64,000 nt of DNA from Pseudotamlana agarivorans (GCF_001642835.1 NZ_LXEI01000010.1:1-64000), one strand, 5' to 3'. Positions 34,907 to 45,300 are shown, numbered from the stretch's first letter. The notes: generated by a model not told the origin, from the sequence alone. Numbers and translations: made by a program.

Positions 34907-36403
34907 CTAGTTTTTTACTATGATTTTCTTAGTTATTGATTGTAGCCCGTTATCTAACTTTAATAAATATAATCCAGATGTTAGATTGTAATTTATTATA
35001 TTATTATTCATTGTTCCTCCTAATACTTGTTTACCTAATAAGTCATATATTGAGTAGTTGATTTGGCCTTCTAAAGTGGTTTTAATATTTACAAAACTAG
35101 TTGATGGGTTCGGGTAAATTGAAATTGAATTATTAAATTCAAAAGCAGAAGTGTCTAATGTATTTAACTCATCATTTGTATAGGTAAATAATTCTCGTCC
35201 TATATCAACATTACCTAAAGTAGGGTCTTCATTACTCGTGTTAAAAGAGGCTTCAAAATATAGTTTATGGTTAAGTACTGCGATATCATCAATATTATCA
35301 ATTAAGTCAATTTCTATAGGCTCTATGGCTACGCCATCTGTTCTATACAAACGGAAGGTAGCAGATAAAGCTTGAGATTTTCCGGCATAATATAAGTATC
35401 CATCACCAGGTGCAGCAAAATGAACAGGGTCATGTCTAAAAGCAAAATCAGTAATAGACGTAGCTTTATCTGTAGCAGGATCGTATGCCCAAAGCTGGTC
35501 ATTATTGCCATCATCACCTTCAAAATACAATTTTCCTCCCCAAGCGTAAATTTCACCAATGTCATTGATAGCAGATGCTGATGCTATGGGAGTAGTTCCG
35601 CCCGTTGTACCATCGGTAACCCATAAATCACTGTCATACTCAAAGTAAACGTCGTCTCCCAGTTTTGTGAAATGATATAGGTTAGAATCTCCTGGGCCAT
35701 CATCAAAATTTTTAATCAACGTATAGCTTTGATTAGTAATATTATACATATATAATTCTTGTCCAACTGATGTACCAGCTACAGTATATGTCATATTGAA
35801 TAAAATAGAATTATTATCAAGGGCAATGTAACTACTTCCAGCCTTAACTTCTCCTGTGCCACTATCTGGCAATGCTTGAAAGGTTGTGCCGTCAAACTCA
35901 TAATAAATACCTAAAAAATTATTATTAGCATCTAGAAAAAAGGATCTCATATAAGCTTTGTTTCCAATAACGATAGGTGCACCACCTTGAAAATTATTAC
36001 CTAGAGATACTGTTCCAGCTTCGGTACCATCTGTAGTAAAGAAATTGTAACTATTTTGTGCAAAATCCTGTGCCTGAAAATATAATTTATTATTTAATTC
36101 GAAAAAATGTTCAGGGTTTGAGCTATCACTAGACCCATCAAGATCTTTTACGAGTACTGTACCTTCTGGAGTTCCATCAGAAACCCATAATTCTTTACCA
36201 ACATCTATACCGCCAGTATTAGTTGCTTGAGAATCATCGGCAGAAAAATAAAGTTTTCCGTTAAATGCAGTTAAATTAGCAGGAGATGATTGGAAATTTG
36301 CTTCACCAAGAAAATAATAATTGATGTCTTTAACTAGTGTGATTTGTTGTGCGTTTGCTAAGCTTGTTATTAGAAGTAAAACAAGCATGTAATAATTTTT
36401 CAT
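34907..36403 (-). CDS. secreted repeat protein with T9SS type A sorting tail
   Basis: This 498-residue protein has a signal peptide (residues 1-18, LLITSLANAQ) and a run of beta-propeller-like repeats that contain the recurring words ELWVSDGTPEGTV, NFFTTDGTEAGTV, DLWVTDGTTGGTT and KLYFSADD/KLYFEGDDG. These are the ELWxTDGTxxGT repeats seen in many Bacteroidetes surface proteins. The tail (about 425-498) is a T9SS type A sorting domain (IYPNPSTSFVNIKT, ending SITKKIIVKN), so it is exported and attached or released at the surface. The function is unknown, probably binding. It is divergent from neither import locus and has its own terminator. Confidence 0.82.
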   Translation of the reverse strand: MKNYYMLVLLLITSLANAQQITLVKDINYYFLGEANFQSSPANLTAFNGKLYFSADDSQATNTGGIDVGKELWVSDGTPEGTVLVKDLDGSSDSSNPEHFFELNNKLYFQAQDFAQNSYNFFTTDGTEAGTVSLGNNFQGGAPIVIGNKAYMRSFFLDANNNFLGIYYEFDGTTFQALPDSGTGEVKAGSSYIALDNNSILFNMTYTVAGTSVGQELYMYNITNQSYTLIKNFDDGPGDSNLYHFTKLGDDVYFEYDSDLWVTDGTTGGTTPIASASAINDIGEIYAWGGKLYFEGDDGNNDQLWAYDPATDKATSITDFAFRHDPVHFAAPGDGYLYYAGKSQALSATFRLYRTDGVAIEPIEIDLIDNIDDIAVLNHKLYFEASFNTSNEDPTLGNVDIGRELFTYTNDELNTLDTSAFEFNNSISIYPNPSTSFVNIKTTLEGQINYSIYDLLGKQVLGGTMNNNIINYNLTSGLYLLKLDNGLQSITKKIIVKN

Positions 36404-37174
36404 AATTGGTTATATTTTGGTTTATATAATGTATTACGATCGTTTTTTAATTTACCCTTAGTACATTTTTCATTTTTTTTTAAAAATTGCACAACTATAT
36501 CTTGTGTTTTTGTTATTTCGTTGATGAAAAATCATGAAATCTCTTGTTTTGTTTTGTTTTGTGTAATGCTGTTTAGGTATGAAAAAAGCAGAAAACATGT
36601 GTGTTTTTGATTATCAGAATTAAAATTTAATTAGTATGTAATAATAAAGTGTTTTTTTTATGAATTATGTTGTGTAAACAAAACCATGGAATTTCTTATG
36701 GCAAGAGTGAGCTAGTTGAAAAATATAGAATTAATATTTTTATATCAATTTCCAATGTAAGCTGTTTTAGGTGGTTATTTGAAATAAACATTTATAAACA
36801 AACATGTGTGTTTAATTATAGTTATTAAGCTTTATGCAAATAATGGATTAAAAAATTAAGTTTTAGTTTCTTTTGAACGAGGAAAACAATCCTGACGAAA
36901 ATTGTTGTATATGAGTAAAGGATTAAGCAGGCATTTAACTAAATGAACATTAAAATGTATATATTGTATTGACATATAAAGGTTAGGAATGCATTTTGGG
37001 GATGAAGCTGCCTAATAGAGCCCATAGATTTATATGAACTATGATATGGAAATTTATAAATGGTAAAAAAATAAATAAAATCAATACTGGGTATTCAACA
37101 AAAAAATGAAGTCACTATAATGTTATTAGACCTTTAAATGAAAATTTTAAAACTAATACCCTAGGGATTTGGTA
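36404..37174. other. AT-rich gene-free interval with a 14-bp direct repeat
   Basis: This 771-bp stretch has no supported gene. AAACATGTGTGTTT occurs twice, at 36593-36606 and 36800-36813. The left part must hold the promoter of the surface-protein gene that reads leftward from 36403; no single promoter is clear. Base composition is very low in GC. Confidence 0.5.
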
Positions 37175-37759
37175 TTACTCTTGAAATAAATTTTTATAAA
37201 CAATGAATAAAAATAATTCATCATCGCTAAAGTTTTCTCGAATTTTTTTAAAAGCGGTATACATGTGAGACTCTACCGTTTTTACAGAAATGTCTAATCG
37301 TTCCGAAATTTCTTTATATTTAAGACCCTCAAATTTATTTAAATACAAAATTTCTCTGCATTTTTCTGGTAGTCTATCTATTACTTTCTGTAGTTTAATA
37401 ATACGTTTTTCTAGAGCTTCAGGGTCTGTAGTAAATCTATCTCTAAGAGCTTGTTCTTTAAGCTCATTAAAAAAAGCATCTTTCTTTTTTTGTTTTCTGT
37501 ATACATCAATATATGTATTGTATGCTATTCTATATATATAGCTTTTAATAGATTTTGTGTAATTAAGATTTGCTCTATTGTTCCAAAGAGAGATAAAAGT
37601 CAGTTGAACTATGTCTTCGGCTTCTTGTAAGTCATGAGTATAGGTTACAATGTAATCTAAAAGGTTTTTATAATAACGTTCAAATAATGTTTTAAAAGCT
37701 TCCCTATTACTTTTTTTTATCTCACTTGCTAATAAAGAATCGTTAAGTAAAACTTCCAA
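37175..37759 (-). CDS. ECF RNA polymerase sigma factor (locus 2)
   Basis: This 194-residue protein is of the Bacteroidetes ECF sigma type. Region 2 (about residues 20-90) shows LFERYYKNLLDYIVTYTHD and AEDIVQLTFISLWNN; region 4 (about 130-185) shows LPEKCREILYLNKFEGLKYKEISERLDISVKTVESHMYTAFKKIR, the -35-binding helix-turn-helix. It is divergent from the FecR gene at 37878 with 118 bp between them, the usual sigma/anti-sigma pairing, so it should drive SusC locus 2 when the SusC STN domain signals. Confidence 0.93.
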   Translation of the reverse strand: MEVLLNDSLLASEIKKSNREAFKTLFERYYKNLLDYIVTYTHDLQEAEDIVQLTFISLWNNRANLNYTKSIKSYIYRIAYNTYIDVYRKQKKKDAFFNELKEQALRDRFTTDPEALEKRIIKLQKVIDRLPEKCREILYLNKFEGLKYKEISERLDISVKTVESHMYTAFKKIRENFSDDELFLFIVYKNLFQE

Positions 37760-37877
37760 TATAGTTTCGTTTTTCCATTAGTGCACAAATATGCCAAAAA
37801 AAAATAAAAAATGTACTAAGGGTAAAACATTAAATTAACGTATTAGTAATATTAAGTTAAGCAAAACAGAGAAACAG

Positions 37878-39011
37878 TTGAAAAAAATAACCATAAAATA
37901 TATAACGAATACAATATCTTCAAAAGAGCTAGCAGAACTTAAGGAGATGTTAAAAGAAAAGAAAAATCAAGATCTTTTTAAAGACTATATTAAAGACTAT
38001 TATGATGTTCATACTTTACTAAATAAACCAGATATAGATAAGGCTTTTGATAAGCTTTGGGGTACAATAGAGAAACAAAAGCCTATAAAGCAATTGCTTT
38101 TCTCAACGTGGTTTAAATATGCAGCAGCAGCTGTAATAGTTTTGATGTTTTCGGTGTCGTTTTATTTAATAAATAATCAAAAACAAATAGAAACAAATCC
38201 TTCAGTTGTAAAAACAGGAAGTCCTGGTTTTAACAAGGCTATTTTAACCCTTGAAGATGGTTCTGTTATTGTGCTAAAAAAGGGACAGTCTTATAATGCA
38301 GCAAAGGTTACAAGTAACGGTGAACAAATTGTGTATAATAATAGAGAGGGTAGCGAAGTGTTGTATAACTATTTGACTGTGCCAAGAGGGGGGAAGTTTG
38401 AGGTTGATTTAGCTGATGGCACACGAGTTTGGTTGAATTCAGAATCAAAATTAAAATTTCCAATAAGTTTTAAGGAAGGAGTTACGCGTCAAGTAGAACT
38501 CCTGTATGGAGAAGCTTATTTTGATGTTTCACCTAGCAAAAATCACAATGGAGCATCATTTAAAGTAAGTTCTAAATTACAAGAAGTAGAAGTGCTAGGT
38601 ACCGAATTTAATATAAAGGCCTATAAAGATGAGGTAAGCGAGTATACTACTCTGGTAGAAGGAAAAGTAGCTGTGAATAATGGGGGTGTTAAGAAAGAGC
38701 TAAAGGTTGGTGATCAGTCCGTTTTAAGTGATATAAAAGGTGATATTAAAATTAGATTCGTGAATGTTTATAATGAAACAGCTTGGAGGAAAGGGATATT
38801 TTCATTTAAAGATAAACCATTGAAAGACATTATGAAATCTTTGTCTAGGTGGTATGATGTAGATATAATTATTAAAAATAAAGAACTTGAAGATATAAAA
38901 TTTAATGGTGTCTTAAGTAAAACGATGAGTTTAGAAGAAATATTAATTCCAATAAAAAGAAGTAGCAACCTAAAATATAAAGTATATGATGGAAAAATAG
39001 TTATTGAATAA
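37878..39011 (+). CDS. FecR-family anti-sigma factor (locus 2)
   Basis: This 377-residue inner-membrane anti-sigma factor is paralogous to the one at 24214. Cytoplasmic part 1-75 (KKITIKYITNTISSKELAEL), membrane helix about 82-100 (KYAAAAVIVLMFSVSFYL), FecR domain about 170-270 (DGTRVWLNSESKLKFP), and a C-terminal DUF4974-type domain with PLKDIMKSLSRWYDV. It uses TTG as start codon; no in-frame ATG is available upstream before a stop, and the N-terminus aligns with the paralogue. It is transcribed away from its sigma gene and toward SusC (94 bp). Confidence 0.9.
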   Translation: MKKITIKYITNTISSKELAELKEMLKEKKNQDLFKDYIKDYYDVHTLLNKPDIDKAFDKLWGTIEKQKPIKQLLFSTWFKYAAAAVIVLMFSVSFYLINNQKQIETNPSVVKTGSPGFNKAILTLEDGSVIVLKKGQSYNAAKVTSNGEQIVYNNREGSEVLYNYLTVPRGGKFEVDLADGTRVWLNSESKLKFPISFKEGVTRQVELLYGEAYFDVSPSKNHNGASFKVSSKLQEVEVLGTEFNIKAYKDEVSEYTTLVEGKVAVNNGGVKKELKVGDQSVLSDIKGDIKIRFVNVYNETAWRKGIFSFKDKPLKDIMKSLSRWYDVDIIIKNKELEDIKFNGVLSKTMSLEEILIPIKRSSNLKYKVYDGKIVIE

Positions 39012-39013
39012 AA

Positions 39014-39059
39014 AAGGGACGAATCACATACCGCTCAAAGTACACTGGTTTCATCCCTT
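39014..39059 (+). promoter_or_regulatory. hairpin between FecR and SusC genes, locus 2
   Basis: The stem AAGGGA-C-GAA (39014-39023) pairs with TTC-A-TCCCTT (39050-39059), nine pairs with one mismatch, right after the FecR stop. It occupies the same place as the locus 1 hairpin at 25354. Loop sequences differ, so the structure rather than the sequence appears to be kept. Confidence 0.5.
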
Positions 39060-39105
39060 GTTTTACAAGTATTAATTAAATTATTAACTAACACCTTGCA
39101 AATCT

Positions 39106-42100
39106 ATGAATTTTTTATTTACTAAAGAATTTTACTTCTTTAGGAAATCAACCAAAAACTTAATTATGAGAACAATATTAATGTTGTTTTGCTCAACTAT
39201 TTTTAGTTTGACGCCTGCAAATATTATTTCTCAAAATGCATTAATCACAATTAATCAGGATAAGATAGTTTCTGTAGATGAGATTTTTGATATTATTCAG
39301 TCCCAAACATCATATACTTTTATTTATCGCTCAGATCTTTTTAACGACATGCCTCCGGTTACATTAAAAAAAAGCACCATTAAAGTCAAGGATTTATTGT
39401 CTAATGTTATATCCTCAAGTGAATATACTTTTGGCCTTTTAAAAGACAATACTATTGTTGTAGAAGAAAAAGTTTCAAGGGTAATACAAGAAGAGATTAT
39501 AGGGAATGTCACTGATGAGAAAAATATTCCTTTAGCAGGTGTAGGTATTTTAATTGAAGGTACTAGAAGGGGAACTTTAACAGATTTTGATGGTGATTAT
39601 AGAATTAGAGGTCTTAAAACCACAGATGTCTTAGTTTTTTCCTTTATGGGGTTTGAAAAACAATACATTGAAGTAGGAGACAAAAAAGTTATAAATGTGG
39701 TATTGAAAGAATCTTCGAACGAGTTAGATGAAGTAGTTGTTTCGGGAAAGAAAATAGTTAATACAGGATATCAGGTTGTGTCAAAGGCAAAATCTGTTGG
39801 TTCTTTTGAAACTGTAGGTGCCGAAGTAATAGAAACTAAGTTTCAAACAAATATTTTAGATAGAATAGAAGGGACTGTTAGTGGGTTATCTATGTATAGG
39901 GGGACCCCAGTAATTAGAGGGGTTTCCACAATTTTAGGAGAATCCTATCCATTAATTATTTTAGATGGAGCAGTTTATAATGGTGATTTAGAATCTATTA
40001 ATCCTAACGATATTGAAAGTGTTACCGTTTTGAAGGATGCTTCTGCTGCTTCAATTTACGGTTCTCGAGCTGCAAATGGAGTTATTGTAGTAACTACTAA
40101 AGGCGGTTATATTGGTAAGCCAACTCTTAGCTATACATCGTCATATCAAATAGAATCACAGCCAAGTCGGTCCTATCAGAATTTAATGTCATCTTCCGAA
40201 TTTGTTGATTATCAGGTAGATGTTTTTAATAGAATACCGACTCCTGCTGGAGATGAAAAAAATCCGGATTTAGCTCTAGATGAGGTTAATACGCTACTGT
40301 ATGCCCATCGAGATGGTTTAATTTCAACGGATTATTTAAATTCAGAATTGAATAAGCTTAGGGGATTAGATGGATATAGTCAAGTTGAAGATATTTTGAT
40401 AACTCCAAAATATACACAACAACATAGCCTTGCTTTAAGAGGGGGGTCTAAAATCCATCAATATGCATTATCTCTTAATTATGCAAGTAGAGGTTCTTTT
40501 AACATTGATAGTGCTTCTGAAAACATAGGGCTTAATATAAAGAACTATTTTAGGTTAAATGATTGGCTTAAAGTGGATGCAACTCTTATAAGTAGTTATG
40601 GTTTTTCAGATAATTATGGAGGTGTTTCAGGTATAGGTTTATTAGGGCCTTCAAGGCTTCCTTATGAAGTACTTAAAGATGAAGATGGAAACCCCGCTGA
40701 ATGGAACCATATTAAGAGCCATGAGAAGATTGACGAGCTTATTTCTAAAGGTTTATTAGATCAATCTTATTACCCTTTAAATGAATTAAAGGAAGTGCAG
40801 ACCTCAAGTAAAAGTCCTTCTGTAAATATAAACTTTGGAACAGAAGCCAAGCTTTCAAAGTCATTTAATTTACAATTAAGAGGTCAATTACAGTACGGTG
40901 AAACCCATAGTGAAATTTATGCTTCAGAAAACAGTTATACTGTTCGCGATATGATAAATAATTCGACTCAAATAATTAATGGTGAAGTTATTAATAACAT
41001 CCCTTACGGAGGTCAACTTACAGAAACATTTTATGATAGAAATTCCTATACTTTGCGAGCACAACTTAATTACTCTAAATTATTTAATCAAAAACATGAT
41101 GTAAAGGTATTTGTAGGTGGTGAAAGAAATAAAGCAGTTACCGAATCATATGGATTTAAACGTTATGGTTATGATCCAGAATATTTAACTTTTGAAAGTG
41201 TGGATGAGGCAACTTTAGCTGAAGGAATTACGGGTACCGAATCGAACTCAGGGCTGTTTACTTTAGGAGGACAAACTGGTTACCAAAATACCGATATTAG
41301 ATATATATCTGCTTATGCAAATGTTTCGTATATGTTTGATGATAAATTAGGACTTAATGTAAGTGCAAGAATAGATGAATCTAATCTGTTTGGTAAAAAC
41401 CCTGAATATGCATATCGTCCACTTTGGTCATTTGGAGCAAACTACATTATAGATACAGAATCTTTGTCTGTATCATGGCTTGATAGATTAAAAGTTAGAG
41501 CTACCTATGGAATAAGTGGAAATGTTTATGATAATGGTGGGCCAGAAGCTATAGTACAAATTAGTGGTGTTAATGCTGCCGAAGAACAAATAGCTGTAAT
41601 ATCTACTCCTCCAAATGAAGAGTTGAGATGGGAACAAACTAATATAACCAATATAGGTATAGATTATGAGTTGTTTTCTAGGAAATTAACAGGAACTCTT
41701 GAATTTTACGATAGGAGTACAACTGATGCTATTTCGAGGATAGACTCAGATCCTATTTTAGGATGGAGTCAACTTCCTAAAAATTATGCTTCATTAAATA
41801 ACAGAGGTGTTGAACTTCAAATGAACGCGCCATTTTTAACGACACGTGACTTTAGGTGGGGTGGTAGTTTAATACTGAATTACAATAGAAATATAGTAAC
41901 AGAGTATGTTCCAGAATACACTACGTTTAATGCGTACGACTATCTCTACGAAAATTATTTAGTAGAAGGACAAGCATTAAATGCAATTTATACGGTTCGT
42001 TATGCTGGCTTAGATGAGAAAGGAGCTCCAAGAGCTTATAAAGCAGATGGTACTATTGTAGAAACTTATAGTGATTTAACTTTGGAAGATTTGAAAGTTG

Positions 42101-42654
42101 AAGGAACTAATGATCCTCCATATCATGCCTCTTTTTCTAGTAATATAAGCTACAAACAATTAAATCTTTCATTTCTTTTTATTTATTATGGGGGACATGT
42201 TCAGAGGGATGTTGCCGCAGGACACACGCAAACATATAAATATCCTTATGATATAACTCGTAACTTAGATAGGGTACATTTAAACTACTGGAAAGAGCCA
42301 GGTGATGAGGCGGATATTTACAAAGCTCCAGCCATTAATTGGAACAATACGGATCTCAATGAAAATCCTGATTATATTCAAAGTTCTCAAAGAAATTTAT
42401 GGACATACGCAGATATACATGTTCAAAAAGCCGATTACATGAAGATAAGAAATATTACTTTGTCGTATAATGCATCTAATGAGATCTTAGAAAAAATTAA
42501 TTTTTCTAGTTTAAGATTTTCTTTTGATGTTCGTAACCCTTTTCTCTGGACATATAATCGAAATAATCTTGATCCTGAGGTTTGGACAGGCGATAGTAGT
42601 AGAGGAACAGCGATTATGCCTACATATACTTTTGCGATTAATTTAAAATTTTAA
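39106..42654 (+). CDS. SusC-like TonB-dependent outer-membrane transporter with STN domain (locus 2)
   Basis: This 1,182-residue paralogue of the locus 1 SusC has a signal region to about residue 44 (NIISQ), STN domain (about 47-120, VDEIFDIIQSQTSYTFIYRS), carboxypeptidase-like domain (about 128-205), plug with VLKDASAASIYGSRAANGVI (about 308-328), and barrel ending MPTYTFAINLKF. It imports large substrates together with SusD and signals through FecR (37878) to the sigma factor (37175). Gene order, STN domain and downstream protease suggest a peptide-type nutrient, as for RagAB; this is an inference. Confidence 0.92.
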   Translation: MNFLFTKEFYFFRKSTKNLIMRTILMLFCSTIFSLTPANIISQNALITINQDKIVSVDEIFDIIQSQTSYTFIYRSDLFNDMPPVTLKKSTIKVKDLLSNVISSSEYTFGLLKDNTIVVEEKVSRVIQEEIIGNVTDEKNIPLAGVGILIEGTRRGTLTDFDGDYRIRGLKTTDVLVFSFMGFEKQYIEVGDKKVINVVLKESSNELDEVVVSGKKIVNTGYQVVSKAKSVGSFETVGAEVIETKFQTNILDRIEGTVSGLSMYRGTPVIRGVSTILGESYPLIILDGAVYNGDLESINPNDIESVTVLKDASAASIYGSRAANGVIVVTTKGGYIGKPTLSYTSSYQIESQPSRSYQNLMSSSEFVDYQVDVFNRIPTPAGDEKNPDLALDEVNTLLYAHRDGLISTDYLNSELNKLRGLDGYSQVEDILITPKYTQQHSLALRGGSKIHQYALSLNYASRGSFNIDSASENIGLNIKNYFRLNDWLKVDATLISSYGFSDNYGGVSGIGLLGPSRLPYEVLKDEDGNPAEWNHIKSHEKIDELISKGLLDQSYYPLNELKEVQTSSKSPSVNINFGTEAKLSKSFNLQLRGQLQYGETHSEIYASENSYTVRDMINNSTQIINGEVINNIPYGGQLTETFYDRNSYTLRAQLNYSKLFNQKHDVKVFVGGERNKAVTESYGFKRYGYDPEYLTFESVDEATLAEGITGTESNSGLFTLGGQTGYQNTDIRYISAYANVSYMFDDKLGLNVSARIDESNLFGKNPEYAYRPLWSFGANYIIDTESLSVSWLDRLKVRATYGISGNVYDNGGPEAIVQISGVNAAEEQIAVISTPPNEELRWEQTNITNIGIDYELFSRKLTGTLEFYDRSTTDAISRIDSDPILGWSQLPKNYASLNNRGVELQMNAPFLTTRDFRWGGSLILNYNRNIVTEYVPEYTTFNAYDYLYENYLVEGQALNAIYTVRYAGLDEKGAPRAYKADGTIVETYSDLTLEDLKVEGTNDPPYHASFSSNISYKQLNLSFLFIYYGGHVQRDVAAGHTQTYKYPYDITRNLDRVHLNYWKEPGDEADIYKAPAINWNNTDLNENPDYIQSSQRNLWTYADIHVQKADYMKIRNITLSYNASNEILEKINFSSLRFSFDVRNPFLWTYNRNNLDPEVWTGDSSRGTAIMPTYTFAINLKF

Positions 42655-42656
42655 AA

Positions 42657-44105
42657 ATGATGAAACATATATATAAAACATTAATAGCATTTCTAATCAT
42701 CTTAAATTTCGCTTGTGATGACTTTTTGGAGGTTTTACCAAAAGGACAAGTTATACCTACAAAATATGAACATTTTGCATATTTGTTAAATAGTGAAACT
42801 CTTATAAACCAGGTTGGTATAGGTTATGTTGGTTATTTCACTGATGATTTGGAAAAATCTTTAGACCCAGGTATGCCAAGTACTGTTGGTTTTATTGATA
42901 CCCCAGAGTTCGCTGTGAACTATTATTATTTTAATCCTGGGCCAACGTATCCCCAAGAAGAAAACGATCTTTTTTTTACATCAAGTTATTCACAAATTTA
43001 TACGTTTGATTTTGTGGCAAATAATGTAATGGAAGTTACAGATGCAGCTGAAGAACAAAAATTGGCTGTTAAGGCCGAGGCTTTATTTGGTAGAGCATAC
43101 AATTATTTCAAATTAATAAATCTTTATGCAAAAACCTACAATCCAGATACAGCTAGTACAGATTATGGTGTGCCTCTAATTTTGGAAGATAATATTTATG
43201 CAGAATATGGCAGGAATTCAGTGCAGGAAGTTTATAATCAGATAATTAATGATTTGTTGGAGGCTATTCCTGCTCTTCCTGTAACTGCTTCAAGTAATTA
43301 CCATCCCACAAAAGCTTGTGGTTATTTTCTATTAGCTAAAGTATATTTATTCATGGGGCAATTTGAAAATGCACTTACAAATGCAAATTTATCCATAGAA
43401 AATAGCGATCCTTACGAATTACAAGATTTAAAAAAATATGTAGCTATTCCTGGAGGTTGGTTCAGAAGGATTTGGAATATTGAAACGCGGCTTCCAATGG
43501 AGGATATAGTAGACATATCAGAAAACATGTATCTTAAAAATGTGCAAGATAATCATGATGGCAAGGCTTTTGCCACAGAAGAACTATTAGAAATATTTGA
43601 AAAAGATTTACCAAGCAGTTCACAAGATATGCGTAAGGTGTTGTTTTTTGAAACTGATAGAGCAAATTTTGGTAATCCAATAGCTTTTCCAGGTAAAACA
43701 ATTTTTGGAGGTTTTGCCATTAGAAATGCAGGGATTTTGCTGTCAGATTTATATCTTATTTTGGCAGAAACAGAAGCTAGGGTAGGTAGTAAAGATAAAG
43801 CAATGGAGTATATAAACTTCCTTAGAGATTATAGAATTACCAACAATATGCCATTAACAGCTGCAACAAATGAAGAAGCTTTATTAATGGTTTTTGAAGA
43901 AAGAAGAAGAGAGTTTTGTTTTCGTTCCGATTTTAGGTTTCAAGATCTAAAAAGGCTTAATAAAGAGCCTACTTTTGATAAAACAGTAACTCATACAGTG
44001 TTAGGTATAGATTATACCTTGCCTCCAAACGACCCAAGGTATATTTTACCACTTTCTAACGATGTCATACAATTTAACCCAGATTTACCTCAATACGATA
44101 GGTAA
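42657..44105 (+). CDS. SusD/RagB-like surface substrate-binding lipoprotein (locus 2)
   Basis: This 482-residue lipoprotein (lipobox ILNFAC then DD) is paired with the SusC that ends 2 bp upstream. It shows SusD signatures KAEALFGRAYNYFKLINLYAKTYNP (about 140-165), LLSDLYLILAETEARVG (about 360-377) and ERRREFCFRSDFRFQDLKRL near the C-terminus. Compared with the locus 1 SusD it is ~30 residues shorter and only weakly similar, so the two loci probably take different substrates. Confidence 0.92.
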   Translation: MMKHIYKTLIAFLIILNFACDDFLEVLPKGQVIPTKYEHFAYLLNSETLINQVGIGYVGYFTDDLEKSLDPGMPSTVGFIDTPEFAVNYYYFNPGPTYPQEENDLFFTSSYSQIYTFDFVANNVMEVTDAAEEQKLAVKAEALFGRAYNYFKLINLYAKTYNPDTASTDYGVPLILEDNIYAEYGRNSVQEVYNQIINDLLEAIPALPVTASSNYHPTKACGYFLLAKVYLFMGQFENALTNANLSIENSDPYELQDLKKYVAIPGGWFRRIWNIETRLPMEDIVDISENMYLKNVQDNHDGKAFATEELLEIFEKDLPSSSQDMRKVLFFETDRANFGNPIAFPGKTIFGGFAIRNAGILLSDLYLILAETEARVGSKDKAMEYINFLRDYRITNNMPLTAATNEEALLMVFEERRREFCFRSDFRFQDLKRLNKEPTFDKTVTHTVLGIDYTLPPNDPRYILPLSNDVIQFNPDLPQYDR

Positions 44106-44123
44106 CCAATAGAAAAACAACTT

Positions 44124-45248
44124 ATGAAAAATTTATTTATAGTTTTATTTGCCACATTATTATTTTCATCATTTCAAAAGCCTCAATATGTCATTAATGG
44201 TGTTTTTAAAGGCGGTGAAGGAAAAGAAATAGTATTAGAAGAACTTTCAAATCTAAGGGTTGTAAAACGCTTAGGTTCCACCCGTGTAGATGCCAATGGT
44301 AAATTTACTTTTACGGGCGACGCTTTTGGAGAAATTAAAGAAGCTAGGCTGTCAATTCCAGGTACTCGATTTAAAGAAGACTTTATTATTGAAGATACTG
44401 TTATTAAAGTAAATATTAGACAAAAAGTAGTTACAGAGAAATACACAAAATATCTTTTTGATTTAGAACGCGGAAAAGAAGATGCGGTATATGCTATGCT
44501 AAAATCAAATTATAAGGATAGACGAACCGTTTGGGGAGGCAAAAGTAATAGAGTTGTTGTAGCAAATGAAGCAGGTGAGCTTAGTGATGAAGACTTAGTA
44601 AAAAAGCGAGCAAAATTAGATTCCGATTTTATTGCAGAAACACTTAAAATTTTAAGTAATTATCCAGATAGTTATGGGACTTATTTTTATATAAAAAATT
44701 ATATGCTAAGATTTGATCCTTTACCAGTAGTAGAGGAAGCCTTTAATAACTTGTCGGATAAAATAAAGAACTCAAAAGAGGCTACAGTTTTCAAGGATGA
44801 GGTAGAGGAATTAAAAAGATCATTTGTTGGAGGAATCCCTGAAGATTTTACAATTCCATCATTAGATGGCGGAGAAACGAGTTTGTATCAATATAGAGGC
44901 AAAGTCTTACTTATAGATTTTTGGGCGACGTGGTGCGGGCCATGTATAAAGGCTATGCCACATATAGGAGAGATTTACGACGAATTTCATCCCCAAGGCC
45001 TAGAAGTGTTAGGAATATCTTACGATAGAGATGATACAAAATGGCGTAATTTCTTGAAGAAAAATGATTACGTTGTTTGGGATCAAGCTTCATCTTTAAA
45101 AGAATGGAAATGTCCATCAGCAAAAACATTTGCAATCACAACGATACCAGAAACCATTTTAATTGATAAAAAAGGTGTGATTGTAGCGAGAGGACTTCAA
45201 GGAGATGAACTTGAGTCTAAAATTAAAGAATTACTAGCAAAGGGATAA
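44124..45248 (+). CDS. exported thioredoxin-fold protein with DUF4369-like domain (locus 2, first)
   Basis: This 374-residue protein has a hydrophobic signal sequence (about 3-17, LFIVLFATLLFSSF) but no lipobox Cys, so it may be soluble in the periplasm. An N-terminal DUF4369-like beta domain (about 20-110) precedes a helical middle and a C-terminal TlpA/AhpC-like thioredoxin fold (about 235-374) with WATWCGPC (C271, C274) and a cis-Pro at ITTIPETILIDKKG. It is shorter than the other TlpA-like proteins here and not a close paralogue of them. It starts 18 bp after the SusD stop, so it is in the same operon. Confidence 0.88.
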   Translation: MKNLFIVLFATLLFSSFQKPQYVINGVFKGGEGKEIVLEELSNLRVVKRLGSTRVDANGKFTFTGDAFGEIKEARLSIPGTRFKEDFIIEDTVIKVNIRQKVVTEKYTKYLFDLERGKEDAVYAMLKSNYKDRRTVWGGKSNRVVVANEAGELSDEDLVKKRAKLDSDFIAETLKILSNYPDSYGTYFYIKNYMLRFDPLPVVEEAFNNLSDKIKNSKEATVFKDEVEELKRSFVGGIPEDFTIPSLDGGETSLYQYRGKVLLIDFWATWCGPCIKAMPHIGEIYDEFHPQGLEVLGISYDRDDTKWRNFLKKNDYVVWDQASSLKEWKCPSAKTFAITTIPETILIDKKGVIVARGLQGDELESKIKELLAKG

Positions 45249-45272
45249 TAATTTCAGGGTTTTATATACTCA

Positions 45273-45300
45273 AAACCTCATTATTTAAATAATGAGGTTT
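45273..45300. terminator. 28-bp perfect palindrome after the SusD operon genes
   Basis: AAACCTCATTATTT is followed directly by its complement, forming a 14-bp perfect inverted repeat 24 bp after the stop at 45248. A-rich flanks follow. It may act as a weak terminator that separates the upstream operon from the TlpA and protease genes. Confidence 0.55.
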
